From Pseudobacillus lumedeiriae (GTDB lineage Bacteria > Bacillota > Bacilli > Bacillales > Domibacillaceae), in contig NZ_JAUIYO010000009.1 of the NCBI RefSeq assembly GCF_044891285.1, positions 1 through 64,000 on the forward strand: a stretch of 64,000 nucleotides of DNA, written 5' to 3'. A model generated the notes under the pieces. It was not told the origin of the DNA, did no database searches, and was given only the letters and a program-made list of their open reading frames with translations. Position numbers and translations under genes: made by a program. Below, piece by piece: positions 8,135 to 16,672 of the stretch. The first letter of the stretch is position 1. Every line of letters starts with the position of its first letter.

Positions 8135-8177
8135 GGTGTCTCCCTCTGCTTTCTTCATTAAATAAAATGAAGCGGCG

Positions 8178-8297
8178 GCGCTTTGTGCGCTATTTCTTGA
8201 GTGTTGTGCGCCGCGGTGATGATTTTATGCGCGGATATAACGAACTTATGCGCGCTCATGCCCCATTTGTGCGCGGCTGCTTCAAGAATATGCATGC
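8178..8297 (-). repeat. 21-nt-period GYGCAY array 1
   Basis: The hexamer RTGCGC (GCGCAY on the minus strand) recurs at 8185, 8206, 8227, 8248, 8269 and, as ATGCAT, at 8290, exactly 21 bases apart each time. The 15 bases between are not conserved except for T/A-rich positions next to the hexamer. The array lies in the flgM-flgN gap, inside the operon. Confidence 0.85.
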
Positions 8298-8329
8298 TGC
8301 CTAGGCTTTACACCTAGAGTGCCGCTCCA

Positions 8330-8593
8330 TTATTTCTTATAAAAATCCACAATCCCCTCGGCAATTTTCTCGGGGTTTGGCTGGTATTCGCCTTTTGCGA
8401 TTTGCTGCTTTAGGCGTGCGATTTTTTCTGTTCGTTCTTTTGTCATTTTTGATACTTCCTGCATGCCTTTGGCCGCTGAAGAGATTTCCAGCTTATCTGT
8501 CTGCGCTTCGGAAGGTTTTTTCGGCCCGTGCGGTTTGTGGAACTGTTTTTGGTACGGGTTGATTCCGGATACGCCGGTTCGGTTGATTTTCAC
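8330..8593 (-). CDS. flgM: Anti-sigma-D factor FlgM (87 aa)
   Basis: Holds SigD inactive until the hook is complete. It begins MKINRTGVSGINPYQKQ, with DKLEISSAAKGMQ in the middle and a C-terminal KIARLKQQIAKGEYQPNPEKIAEGIVDFY, the classical FlgM end. Length matches B. subtilis FlgM (88). Start is GTG with AGGG upstream. A SigD promoter lies about 52 bases upstream. Confidence 0.96.
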   Translation of the reverse strand: MKINRTGVSGINPYQKQFHKPHGPKKPSEAQTDKLEISSAAKGMQEVSKMTKERTEKIARLKQQIAKGEYQPNPEKIAEGIVDFYKK

Positions 8594-8644
8594 TGTCGAT
8601 CCCTCACTTTCTTTTTTTCCGATTTTCTCATGTGATTATTCATT

Positions 8645-8670
8645 ATATCGGTTTTCAGGAAAAAAAGTTA
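8645..8670 (-). promoter_or_regulatory. SigD promoter of flgM
   Basis: Minus strand TAAC (8667-8670), 15 bases, CCGATAT (8645-8651). It matches the SigD consensus apart from one -35 base. An internal SigD promoter before flgM is also known in B. subtilis. Confidence 0.8.
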
Positions 8671-8762
8671 ACAGCGGATTCATAGGCGATTTTTATCAAT
8701 TTTATTGTCACGTCCATGGCTGCTTCAGAAAGAAAATCGGGTCATTTCTACTATTCCAGTTT

Positions 8763-9182
8763 TTACTTTCTTTTATTCGCTGCGTAGTACGTCAAATGTC
8801 CTTCTCCTCTTTGTTTTTCTACTTCAAACTCTTCTTCGCGCTGGATCTGTTTCAAGTCGCGTTCAATGTCCATCGTACACTTTCCACAAATTTTTCCTTT
8901 TGTGATGATCGCTCCACAGCGGTCACACGGATAGCCGAGATTCGGAAAATGAGCCGCATGGAGCCGGCCTTTTTTCACCCATTTATGAATGAGTTCTTCT
9001 TTTACCCCTGTGACTTCCACGACCCGTTCGATCGTCGCCGCCCGGTTTTCCCGCTGGCGTAAAAAACGATACACTGTTTCATACATTTCTTCTTCTGACT
9101 TTGCACATTTCGCGCATACGTCGCGAAAGGCGTTCTCCATATATAGCTCGCCGCAGCGCGAACAGTTGATGATTTCGTTCAT
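8763..9182 (-). CDS. yvyF: YvyF-type flagellar operon zinc-finger protein (139 aa)
   Basis: Small protein of unknown function that accompanies comFC and flgM in Bacillus. Two zinc-ribbon-like pairs at the N-terminus (NCSRCGELY, then VCAKCAKSEE, residues 7-30) and another two near 84-105 (YPCDRCGAII and KICGKCTMDIE) flank a winged-helix-like stretch (ATIERVVEVTGVKEELIHKWVKKGRL). The Cys pattern and HTH-like core suggest nucleic acid binding, which is inference. Confidence 0.88.
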   Translation of the reverse strand: MNEIINCSRCGELYMENAFRDVCAKCAKSEEEMYETVYRFLRQRENRAATIERVVEVTGVKEELIHKWVKKGRLHAAHFPNLGYPCDRCGAIITKGKICGKCTMDIERDLKQIQREEEFEVEKQRGEGHLTYYAANKRK

Positions 9183-9203
9183 GTCTATCCCTCCAACACT
9201 CCC

Positions 9204-9905
9204 TCAGCTCCCCTGCCCCCGGGCAAGTGTCAATGCCTGCACTTGCGCCGCTCCCATTTGTTTCAACAAGTGAGCAGCCTGCCGGAGAGTAGAGCCTGTA
9301 GTATATATATCGTCAATCACCAGGACTTTTTTATTAGAAACGGCCGATTTTTCTTTTAATCGAAAAACTTGCGGAGCCTGCAGCCGTTCGGCGCGGGATT
9401 TTTTCGCCTGTTTTTCAGAATGGACCCGCTGGAGAACGTCGATCAAATGGAGCCCCGCTTCCCGGGCGAGCGCTTCTGCCTGATTGAAGCCGCGTTCGTA
9501 CAGCCGCTCCTCACTTAGCGGCACAGCGATCACAACATCATAGTCTATTTTTTTCGCCGCTGCTTTCAATTCTTCGGCAAACACTCGAGCGAGCACATAG
9601 TCGCCGCGGTATTTAAAGCGGGCGATGAACGCTTTCATCGCTTCGTTGTAGAGATAAAGTGAACGATTCGCAGCAAGTACGCCGTGATAAACCGGATCTT
9701 CTTCCCAGCGCCGGCAGTCGAAGCAGACGCCATTCGTGATAAATTCGGAATCCGTCCGGGAACAGATTCGGCACCCCTCTCCTGTAATCCGTTCGAAGGG
9801 CTGGCGGCACGCGGCACAAATAACAGGCGGCGCGTCCAGCAGGAAAAATTGGCGCCAGCTCAAGCTTCTGTTTGTTTCTTCTTCACATAACAAGCACACA
9901 TTCAT
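9204..9905 (-). CDS. comFC: Competence protein ComFC, phosphoribosyltransferase-like (233 aa)
   Basis: DNA-uptake protein that partners the ComFA ATPase. N-terminal four-Cys zinc motifs (CLLC, CAAC, CRIC, CFDCRRW, residues 3-64) precede a PRTase domain with the PRPP loop VLVIDDIYTTGSTL near residue 195. Start set at the ATG that overlaps the comFA stop (ATGA), giving translational coupling. comFB, normally between comFA and comFC, is absent. Confidence 0.95.
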   Translation of the reverse strand: MNVCLLCEEETNRSLSWRQFFLLDAPPVICAACRQPFERITGEGCRICSRTDSEFITNGVCFDCRRWEEDPVYHGVLAANRSLYLYNEAMKAFIARFKYRGDYVLARVFAEELKAAAKKIDYDVVIAVPLSEERLYERGFNQAEALAREAGLHLIDVLQRVHSEKQAKKSRAERLQAPQVFRLKEKSAVSNKKVLVIDDIYTTGSTLRQAAHLLKQMGAAQVQALTLARGQGS

Positions 9906-11269
9906 CGATCGAGCCACCCCTTTTCGCGTCCTTCTTTGTTCATTTGGCGGATATGGGCAGCTGCTTTTGCCATCGCTTTCGTTTTCCCGTAGTGAAAAAA
10001 GCGGACCTCACCATCAGGAAAATCAGCGCTTCGGCCGGCGCGTCCGGCAATTTGCACGAGCGCACTTTCAGTAAACACATCATCCTCTGCCCCAATGACA
10101 GCAACGTCAATGTTCGGAAATGTGACCCCCCGCTCCAAAATCGTCGTCGACAGCAGCAGCGGCAACTTTTTCTCACGCATGAGAGCGACCTTTTCTTTCC
10201 TATGGGGATCTTCGGCATGTACCGCCTCGATCGCTGGATGGAATTTCTGAAACAGCGGCAGCGCTTTTTCCATTGATTCGATGTGCGGGAAAAAGAGCAG
10301 TGCTTGCTTGCCCGCTTGTAAACGTTCCACTGTCCACTCTTTCACATTGGCTGGAATCCTGCCTTTTTCAATCGCTTTTTTCCAGTTGCCGCACCAGCTG
10401 AACGCGGGTACGGGCAGCGGCTGGCGATGAAAGCGGGCTGGAATTTTCATGAATGGTCTTTTTCCAGACCGGCATTCTCTTTGCCATGTTTCGTTGGGGG
10501 TGGCGGTTAAATAAATGAGAGAGGACTGGGACTTGCGGGATTTTGCAACAGCGTATTGCAGAGAGGCATCATACGAGTAAGGAAACGCATCAACTTCATC
10601 GACGATCATGACGTCAAACGCTTCGATAAAGCGAAACAGCTGATGAGTTGTAGAAACGACGAGCGGGCTATACTCGTGGCGGTCGAGGCTTCCGCCATAC
10701 AAGGCAGTGACATTCACACCGGGGAACACTTTTTGCAGGCGCGGGGCGAGTTCAAGGACAACGTCGGTCCGAGGTGTCGCGATACAGACGCGTTTACGAG
10801 CGAGCAAGGCCGCTTCAATGCCCCGGAACAACACTTCTGTTTTTCCGGCACCGCACACAGCCCAAATAAGCTGCTCGCCGTCACGTTGAATCGCTTCAAC
10901 AACCGCATGGGAGGCCGCGCTCTGCCCTTCTGACAAGCGGCCGCTCCAGTGAAGCGTTCCCTCCCCTTCGTGCGGCGGTTCCGCCCCCGTCCAGCGAACG
11001 AGCTTCGAACAGCCGGCAACGCGCCCCATCATGAGACAATGCCGGCAATACGAACACATTTGGCCACAGCGCGCACACGGGAACACAGCAAACCGCTCCT
11101 TTTGATCATTGCCGCATCGCTGGCAGAAAAAGCGATGATGTTTCGTTAAAATGCCGGGAAGGTACTGAATATCTGAGGAGTCAGAAAGCGGAAAAGGGAT
11201 TTCTTCTTGAAGCAGAAGGCGGCCGGAAAGAAAAGTAGCGATTGAGGATGGTTGATTAGAGGAAAGCAT
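9902..11269 (-). CDS. comFA: Competence helicase ComFA (455 aa)
   Basis: DEAD-box-type ATPase that drives single-stranded DNA uptake in competence. Four-Cys zinc region at residues 49-78 (FFCQRCGN, CARCGQMCSYCRHC), Walker A VCGAGKTE near 138, the DEVD box (IVDEVDAFPY near 221), then TATP and the C-terminal helicase domain with GRAGRS. Length agrees with B. subtilis ComFA (463). Overlaps comFC by 4 bases. Confidence 0.97.
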   Translation of the reverse strand: MLSSNQPSSIATFLSGRLLLQEEIPFPLSDSSDIQYLPGILTKHHRFFCQRCGNDQKERFAVFPCARCGQMCSYCRHCLMMGRVAGCSKLVRWTGAEPPHEGEGTLHWSGRLSEGQSAASHAVVEAIQRDGEQLIWAVCGAGKTEVLFRGIEAALLARKRVCIATPRTDVVLELAPRLQKVFPGVNVTALYGGSLDRHEYSPLVVSTTHQLFRFIEAFDVMIVDEVDAFPYSYDASLQYAVAKSRKSQSSLIYLTATPNETWQRECRSGKRPFMKIPARFHRQPLPVPAFSWCGNWKKAIEKGRIPANVKEWTVERLQAGKQALLFFPHIESMEKALPLFQKFHPAIEAVHAEDPHRKEKVALMREKKLPLLLSTTILERGVTFPNIDVAVIGAEDDVFTESALVQIAGRAGRSADFPDGEVRFFHYGKTKAMAKAAAHIRQMNKEGREKGWLDR

Positions 11270-11316
11270 GGGTTCATCTCCTTTTTTGATCGATCTCTTC
11301 TATTATAAAATGAAAC

Positions 11317-11356
11317 TTCCATCAGTGGGGGCTTTCTTCCTCCCCCACTGATGGTT
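11317..11356. repeat. Strong GC-rich palindrome upstream of comFA
   Basis: CCATCAGTGGGGG and CCCCCACTGATGG (13-base perfect arms) with a 9-base loop. The next 90 bases contain the partial repeats TTACTGGCAG/CTTACTGCCAG and two CCTGGGG-like blocks, so the unit probably extends to about 11450. It has no T-run, so I read it as a palindromic repeat and not a simple terminator. Confidence 0.65.
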
Positions 11357-11526
11357 AGTTGAATGGATCGGGCATTTACTGGCAGCTGCTCCCCATCTAT
11401 GAACCTGGGGCCTTGAGATTGGGGTCTTACTGCCAGTTCATGCGGGGTAAATAATTCTCTGTTGAAGCGGGGCTTTTTTCTCTTTTAAAAAGCTTTGTTC
11501 ATGAACTATTATTGATTTTGCTGCTT

Positions 11527-12052
11527 TGTTGATTGGAGCGGAGGGTGCGAGACTCCTGCGGGAAAAACGTGGAGGGCACTGAAAAACTTACGATTTTAAA
11601 TTCGTACCGGTTTTTCAAACAGAAATAGACAGCCGTTTGTTCGATTTTTTCTATTCTTTTTCTTTTCGTGGACCTTGCGTAAGATTTGGATTCAACTTTG
11701 CAACGAGCGCTATTTCGTTTTCTTTTGTGTATTCAATATTTGCCTTTTCGGAGTAAAGCAGTGTTTTAATTCCCTCCTGTTTTAAGCAGATACCGTTGAT
11801 TGGAGCGGAAGGCGGCGACTCCTGCGGGACTAGCGGGACAGGTAAGACCCCGCAGGACGCGAAGCGGCTGAGGAGGCTTACCGCCCGCCCCGCGGAAAGC
11901 GTCCGCCTGGAGCGCAAATCAACAATGTTTAGTGTAGTCACTATTTTAGGTGGACTTTTTCAGTGCCCTCAAAAGCGTATCCAAGGGAGACCCCGCAGGA
12001 GCGATAGCGATGAGGAGGCTCCCGGACCGCCCACGGAAATCAACAGGCTCAT
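11527..12052. repeat. Interspersed repeat, family 1, split by an IS-like insertion
   Basis: The left part (11528-11570, GTTGATTGGAGCGGAGG through CTCCTGCGGG) and the right part (11971-12052, AAAAGCGTATCCAAGGGAG to GAAATCAACAGG) form one copy of a GC-rich repeat that recurs at 43419-43556. The two halves are separated by the 400-base element described separately. Shortened copies lie at 23072-23140, 25270-25303 and 43196-43270. Confidence 0.75.
11571..11970. mobile_element. IS remnant with terminal repeats GAGGGCACTGAAAAA
   Basis: The outer ends are inverted copies of GAGGGCACTGAAAAA (11572-11586 and 11956-11970). They are flanked by AAAAACGT (11563-11570) and AAAAGCGT (11971-11978), a probable 8-bp target duplication with one change. 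Inside is a short minus-strand coding remnant ending NLTQGPRKEKE and stop (about 11651-11790), which I cannot assign to a family, and a complete family 1 repeat copy (11793-11925). The element is therefore itself interrupted by a second repeat. Confidence 0.7.
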
Positions 12053-12162
12053 TTAACAAAGCCTTTAAAAAAGGAAACAGCTATACTATGATGTTCTCAA
12101 TGAGCTTAATATTGTCTAAATCAGACTTTGACTACATTTTTCATAATCTATTATCGCTAGTA

Positions 12163-12171
12163 TGTTATAAT
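12163..12171 (+). promoter_or_regulatory. Extended -10 promoter of the SLH protein gene
   Basis: TGTTATAAT, a TGn-extended perfect -10 box, lies 38 bases before the ATG at 12209. No good -35 box is visible at 17 bases, which is common for extended -10 promoters. Confidence 0.55.
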
Positions 12172-12208
12172 GTCAAGTGTTAAAAAGTCCATCTGGAAAG
12201 GGGAAATT

Positions 12209-14500
12209 ATGAAAAGATTAATAGCGAGTTTGGCCGTGATCGTTTTATTTTTCACATATACCGCTCAGGCGTCCGCCCAAGTGTTTAATGATGCAAAGAA
12301 TCATTGGGCCGCTAAGGAAATTCAAGCGCTTGTCGATGCCGGTGTCATTAACGGTTACGACGACGGAACGTTTCGGCCAGATGCTCAAGTGAAAAGAGGC
12401 CAGTTTATTGCGTTTTTAGTACGGGCATTGGACCTGCCCCCTGGGGACTCTGCGTTTAAAGATGTCCCTCCCGGAAGCAGTTTATATAAGGATATCGCCG
12501 CCGCTAAAAAGGCCGGCCTGCTTTTAGGAAATGCGGAAGGGTACGCGCTCGCCAATGATCCGGTGACACGTTCTGATGTCGCCGTCATGCTTGATCGGGC
12601 GATGCAATTGAAAGGCGATTATCCAACGAAAGCGAAGTTAACATATAAAGACGCAGCGGACATTACGCGCTATGCTTACGAGTCCGTCCAGCGCATGACT
12701 CATTATGGGCTCATTAAAGGAACAGCCGACAACGAATTTTTACCGAAAAAAATTGCCACGCGCGGTGAATCAGCTGTCTTCGTGTACCGCATGATGGAAA
12801 AGCTTGATTTATTCTCTGCCGGCAAAGACCCGGTGCCGATTCCGAAGCCTGTTGATTCTTCAGAAGTTGTCGTGCCGGTGAATGACTATCAATATATTAA
12901 AGTGCGTATGAATACATCCGGTGTGCCGCTTACATATAACAAGCGCACGACAGATGCTCATATCCGCTCAACCGACACTCATTACTACTATCATATGGGC
13001 AATGCGTCTAAGCCGCTCGGCTCTCTGCGGGTAACGCTGAGAACGCTCGATAACGGCGATGTGTTCGTCTTTACGAAATTTGTTCATAACGGCGACAATA
13101 CGTACTCTGCTTCTGTTATCGTGCCATTCCAGCAGTCAGATAACTATTCACTCGCGAAATACTCGACATTCGGCCAAGTGGATCAAAGCCACGACTCCAC
13201 ATTTGGCGTGGACAAAACGTCGCATCCGACAGGCATTTTATCAGCGAAAAAAGGCAGCACCGTTACAAATGAAATGATGATCGGCAAAAATTATCTTTCC
13301 GTTCACCGTCAAACGAATTACTCTAACGGACAGCGCTCTGTTCTCCGCGAACTCGCTAGTGAATTGGAAAGCTACAAAGTGTACACAGATACCGCTCGAA
13401 ACCTCGTCACAACTCATGTAAATATGTCGGTGAAAGGAAAAGCGATCTCAGAAAACTGGGTCCTGCTTTCTAATAAACAGCTGTTTGCTGACAATACGAA
13501 TCGCGACGAATGGTTTAAACGGACGATCAAAGAATACAGCTCAATCAACAACTGGCTCACAGCTGATGGAGCTTACACGAAACTGCCATGGTCGATTGAG
13601 CCAGGCTACAAAATGGGCTATGGCCGCAACATCGGCAGGCTGCAAGGCGGGATTTATTTAACCGCTTATACCGGCAACAAAGAACGCTACTTTTACGACC
13701 TTGTCGTGAATGCCATTGCCGACCTTGACGTCTTTTCCGGCGGAGTCATCACAGCTGGAAAAACACCTATTTTCAAAACAGAATACACGAGCACATGGCT
13801 GAAAAATGCGTATGGAACAACCGCTCCTTACGTTGATACCCGCCATAATGAAAACGCGGCGCTGTTCTTGAAGAACGCTTCGAACATCCTGAACATTCCG
13901 CAGCTGTCAGACGCGAATCTCCGCTATGCGGACTTCCTTGTGAAGCAAAAAGAAATCGGCAATATTATTCAGGTGACACCTACGAGTCATTTAATTGCTG
14001 ACTATTATGCTGTAGGCGGTCAGAAAACACACGTGTCTCTCAATCACGCCCTTGGCGAAATGAGATTTTTATTAGAAACGTATCAACAGACGAAAAACTC
14101 CGCTTACTTGGAAACCGCCCTAGAGCTAAAAGGCGGGATTGAAAATCTCCATCCAAGCTGGATTCGCTCCAATGGCGACCTTTGGTACCAAGTGAACGGC
14201 AAGCTTCAATTTACAGGCAACGACTACGATTGGCTGACGCTCATGGATTTGCTGCTCTCACAAATTACTTTTGAAGAAAATGGCATTGCACGCAGTACCA
14301 TTTTCGATGAGATGATCCGTTCGAAAGCGCAGTATCTCGTCGATAACAACATCCCGATTAAGTCACAAATTATTACTCTTTTAAAACAGCAAGGATTTGG
14401 CGACATCGTAAAATCAGCCTCATCCGCGTCCAATACGCCAGATGAAAAGCTGGACCTCGATGACCTGCCGAAAGATGAACTAGACTTGCTGGCAGAATAA
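12209..14500 (+). CDS. S-layer-homology surface protein with a large uncharacterised domain (763 aa)
   Basis: Secreted, wall-anchored protein. Signal peptide of about 24 residues ending ASA. Three SLH domains follow: residues about 25-75 (HWAAKEIQALVDAGVINGYD), 86-137 and 147-195, each with the aromatic/GY..GTF pattern used to bind pyruvylated wall polymer. The remaining 560 residues have no motif I recognise; Trp/Tyr/His-rich helical stretches (HLIADYYAVGGQKTHVSLNH, DYDWLTLMDLLL) suggest an alpha/alpha-barrel sugar-active fold, which is only a guess. The acidic tail is LDLDDLPKDELDLLAE. Start at MKRL with AAAGGGG upstream; 13 upstream codons are ignored. A possible SecA2/SlaP client. Confidence 0.85.
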   Translation: MKRLIASLAVIVLFFTYTAQASAQVFNDAKNHWAAKEIQALVDAGVINGYDDGTFRPDAQVKRGQFIAFLVRALDLPPGDSAFKDVPPGSSLYKDIAAAKKAGLLLGNAEGYALANDPVTRSDVAVMLDRAMQLKGDYPTKAKLTYKDAADITRYAYESVQRMTHYGLIKGTADNEFLPKKIATRGESAVFVYRMMEKLDLFSAGKDPVPIPKPVDSSEVVVPVNDYQYIKVRMNTSGVPLTYNKRTTDAHIRSTDTHYYYHMGNASKPLGSLRVTLRTLDNGDVFVFTKFVHNGDNTYSASVIVPFQQSDNYSLAKYSTFGQVDQSHDSTFGVDKTSHPTGILSAKKGSTVTNEMMIGKNYLSVHRQTNYSNGQRSVLRELASELESYKVYTDTARNLVTTHVNMSVKGKAISENWVLLSNKQLFADNTNRDEWFKRTIKEYSSINNWLTADGAYTKLPWSIEPGYKMGYGRNIGRLQGGIYLTAYTGNKERYFYDLVVNAIADLDVFSGGVITAGKTPIFKTEYTSTWLKNAYGTTAPYVDTRHNENAALFLKNASNILNIPQLSDANLRYADFLVKQKEIGNIIQVTPTSHLIADYYAVGGQKTHVSLNHALGEMRFLLETYQQTKNSAYLETALELKGGIENLHPSWIRSNGDLWYQVNGKLQFTGNDYDWLTLMDLLLSQITFEENGIARSTIFDEMIRSKAQYLVDNNIPIKSQIITLLKQQGFGDIVKSASSASNTPDEKLDLDDLPKDELDLLAE

Positions 14501-14501
14501 G

Positions 14502-14541
14502 AAAAAGCATCCGCTGATGACTGTTCAGCGGATGCTTTTTT
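14502..14541 (+). terminator. Terminator of the SLH protein gene
   Basis: AAAAAGCATCCGCTGA and TCAGCGGATGCTTTTT are perfect 16-base arms around a 7-base loop, followed by TTTTT, right after the stop codon. Confidence 0.92.
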
Positions 14542-14680
14542 ATGGTGATTTGACTGAATCGTGGCGAGAGACGACCGGATTTCCGCCTGGCTCAACCGTA
14601 TCATGGCGGTTTCCGACCGTAAATCGGGGAAACCGACTGGATTCTGGATTTAGCCGACGGCTAGGCTACAAATAACAATG

Positions 14681-14714
14681 AAAAAGGATGCCCTTGAAAT
14701 AGGACATCCTTTTT
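14681..14714 (-). terminator. Terminator of the LysE-type gene
   Basis: Minus-strand hairpin AAAAAGGATGTCC/GGGCATCCTTTTT with an 8-base loop, downstream of the exporter stop. Confidence 0.85.
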
Positions 14715-14734
14715 GCATAGAAATATAGAGCGTA

Positions 14735-15361
14735 TCACCGGCTTTGGAACGCAACTTTTAATCCTAGACCGATGTAGATGGTGCCTACGATTTTGCCGCT
14801 CCAAGGGACAAGCCAGGAGATTCGCTTCACTAGCTTTCCGAGCGGACGCATGCCTAGTACAATCATCGCTGTGTACACAAAGCCCAGCACGACAAAGATT
14901 AAGCCGAGGGACAGAAATTGGAGCATGGATGCTCCTTGTTCTGGATGCACGAATTGCGGCAAGAAGGCTAAAAAGAAAAGAGCCGTTTTCGGATTGAGCA
15001 CTTCAGCCAAGATCGCCTGGCTATAAGAACTTAACGGTGAAACGGGCGCCACGTTTGGCATCTCGGGATCGGCAGGCTTTTCCATGATTGCGCGAATTCC
15101 CATGTACAGCAAGTAAGCGGCTCCGGCAAATTTCACAATATTGAAAGCTAAGGCAGACGTCATCAAAATAGCAGACAGCCCTACAGCCGCAAAGACGGTA
15201 TGAATGAAGTCGCCAGTCGCAATGCCAAGCCCCGTCATGATTCCTGCTTTACGCCCGCCTTGTACCGTCCGGGTAATCGTGAGAAAGACCGCCGGACCGG
15301 GGATTAAAAATAAGCCAATGACTACTGCAATAAATGTACCCAAAGTTGAAAGATCAAACAT
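14735..15361 (-). CDS. LysE/RhtB-family amino acid exporter (208 aa)
   Basis: Inner-membrane efflux carrier for amino acids or derivatives. It starts with the family signature FIAVVIGLFLIPGPAVFLTITRTV-like (residues 10-33; GPAVF is the diagnostic part), then GRKAGIMTGLGIATGDFIH near 36-54. About six hydrophobic segments are seen and length is typical (about 205). Single-gene unit with its own terminator. The substrate cannot be read from sequence. Confidence 0.92.
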   Translation of the reverse strand: MFDLSTLGTFIAVVIGLFLIPGPAVFLTITRTVQGGRKAGIMTGLGIATGDFIHTVFAAVGLSAILMTSALAFNIVKFAGAAYLLYMGIRAIMEKPADPEMPNVAPVSPLSSYSQAILAEVLNPKTALFFLAFLPQFVHPEQGASMLQFLSLGLIFVVLGFVYTAMIVLGMRPLGKLVKRISWLVPWSGKIVGTIYIGLGLKVAFQSR

Positions 15362-15474
15362 GGCGTGATTCCTTTCTATTATTTATTTTTCATGAGACAG
15401 TGTATACTAGCCAGCTTCACCCTTTTAAGGGCGGGATTTGCCCGTTTACTGACCAACTGGCGGGTAACCTTGAC

Positions 15475-16323
15475 TTATAAGTTCTTCTTCGTCCAGCTAA
15501 ATCCGAGTGCACCTTCGCCGAGGTGAGTACCGATGACGGGACTGAAGTCGCTGAGGCTGAAGGCTGCGTCCGGAAATCTTTCCTGCAGCTCCTCCATCCA
15601 GCGGCCTGCTTCCTGCTCCCGGTTGGCGTGAATAATCACGGCTTGGAGCGGTTCGCCTTTTTCATACTCCTCCCCGAAGAGGTCAGCAATCCGCTTGAGT
15701 GCTTTTTTGCTCGTGCGGATTTTTTCGAATGGGACAATCTTTTTGTCAACGAAATGCAGCAATGGCTTCACTTGCAAAAGCCCGCCGATCAATGCCTGAG
15801 CGCTGCTTAACCGGCCGCCGCGCTTTAAGTGGTTCAGATCATCAACGACAAAATACGCTTTAACGAATGGCCGCATCGCTTCCAGTTCGTTCATGATGTC
15901 ATCGGGGCCTTTTCCCTCTCGAGCGAGCTCTGCCGCCCGAAGCACATAAAAGGCTTGCGGTGCACTGCTGATGCCTGAATCAAATGAATGAACGGTTAAG
16001 CCATCCACAAGATCGGCCGCTGCGATCGATGTTTGATACGTACCGCTGATGCCGCTCGATAAATACACACCGACGACGGCATCATACTCGTTTGCCAGCT
16101 GTTCGTACAGCTTCACGAATTCACCGATCGGAGGCTGCGTCGTCGTTGGCAGCTTTTCTTCTGTGCGCACAACTTCATAAAATGCTTCCGTTGTCATGTC
16201 TACTTCTTCCCTGTAAGCTTCCTGTCCGATCACGACACTCAACGGAATCATATATATGTCTAACTGCTTGCGCAATTCTTCCGAAAGATAACTCGTACTA
16301 TCCGTAATAATTGCCGTTTTCAT
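15475..16323 (-). CDS. degV: DegV-family fatty-acid-binding protein (282 aa)
   Basis: Fatty acid-binding subunit type protein (FakB-like fold). Family marks: N-terminal IITDSTSYLSEEL (5-17), TTTQPPIGEF near 59-68 and SSGISGTYQT near 88-97. Length matches. In B. subtilis it sits between degU and comFA; here the downstream neighbour block (comFA) is partly preserved but degU is about 29 kb away. Lipid ligand and partner are inferred from the family. Confidence 0.93.
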   Translation of the reverse strand: MKTAIITDSTSYLSEELRKQLDIYMIPLSVVIGQEAYREEVDMTTEAFYEVVRTEEKLPTTTQPPIGEFVKLYEQLANEYDAVVGVYLSSGISGTYQTSIAAADLVDGLTVHSFDSGISSAPQAFYVLRAAELAREGKGPDDIMNELEAMRPFVKAYFVVDDLNHLKRGGRLSSAQALIGGLLQVKPLLHFVDKKIVPFEKIRTSKKALKRIADLFGEEYEKGEPLQAVIIHANREQEAGRWMEELQERFPDAAFSLSDFSPVIGTHLGEGALGFSWTKKNL

Positions 16324-16447
16324 ACTTCTCCCTGCCCTTATGATTCATATTTACTCTTTTTGAAAGCGTTTCTTTTATTCTATTAGATACATAACAAATT
16401 TTCATCCTTTTTTAACAAAATTGTTATTTGTTTGAGCAGGGGACGCT

Positions 16448-16618
16448 GCGCATATTTTTTCGTTTCGGCGCACAAATCAAGCAAAAGCGCGCAGAAGTGT
16501 ATCTAAATGGCGCACAATGCCCGGGGAATCGAGCATAAGCTAGTTCGACGTGCATATTTCATAAATTCCCGTGCAGAAAATGGTTAAAGCCGTGCATAAA
16601 TCCTGATCCTCCGCGCAC
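16448..16618 (+). repeat. 21-nt-period GYGCAY array 2
   Basis: Nine hexamers (GCGCAT, GCGCAC, GCGCAG, GCGCAC, GAGCAT, GTGCAT, GTGCAG, GTGCAT, GCGCAC) start at 16448, 16468, 16489, 16510, 16531, 16550, 16571, 16592 and 16613. Steps are 20, 21, 21, 21, 19, 21, 21 and 21. The bases after each hexamer are often AA or AAA. It fills the gap between degV and the dihydrolipoyl dehydrogenase gene. No ORF of substance. Confidence 0.85.
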
Positions 16619-16635
16619 ATCCCTCTTTATTTACT

Positions 16636-16668
16636 AAAAAAATGGCTGTCCCGCATGCAGGACAGCCG
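16636..16668 (-). terminator. Terminator of the 2-oxo acid dehydrogenase operon
   Basis: Minus-strand CGGCTGTCC/GGACAGCCA hairpin followed by TTTTTTT, immediately after the lpdV stop region. Confidence 0.88.
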
Positions 16669-16672
16669 TTTG

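Noticed and set aside
8178..8297. CRISPR array
   Set aside because: Regular spacing suggested it, but the conserved part is only 6 bases, spacers are 15 bases, and no cas genes are in the window.
11651..11941. 96-residue minus-strand ORF as a gene
   Set aside because: Its first half is the family 1 repeat and only the last part looks coding; it is an IS remnant.
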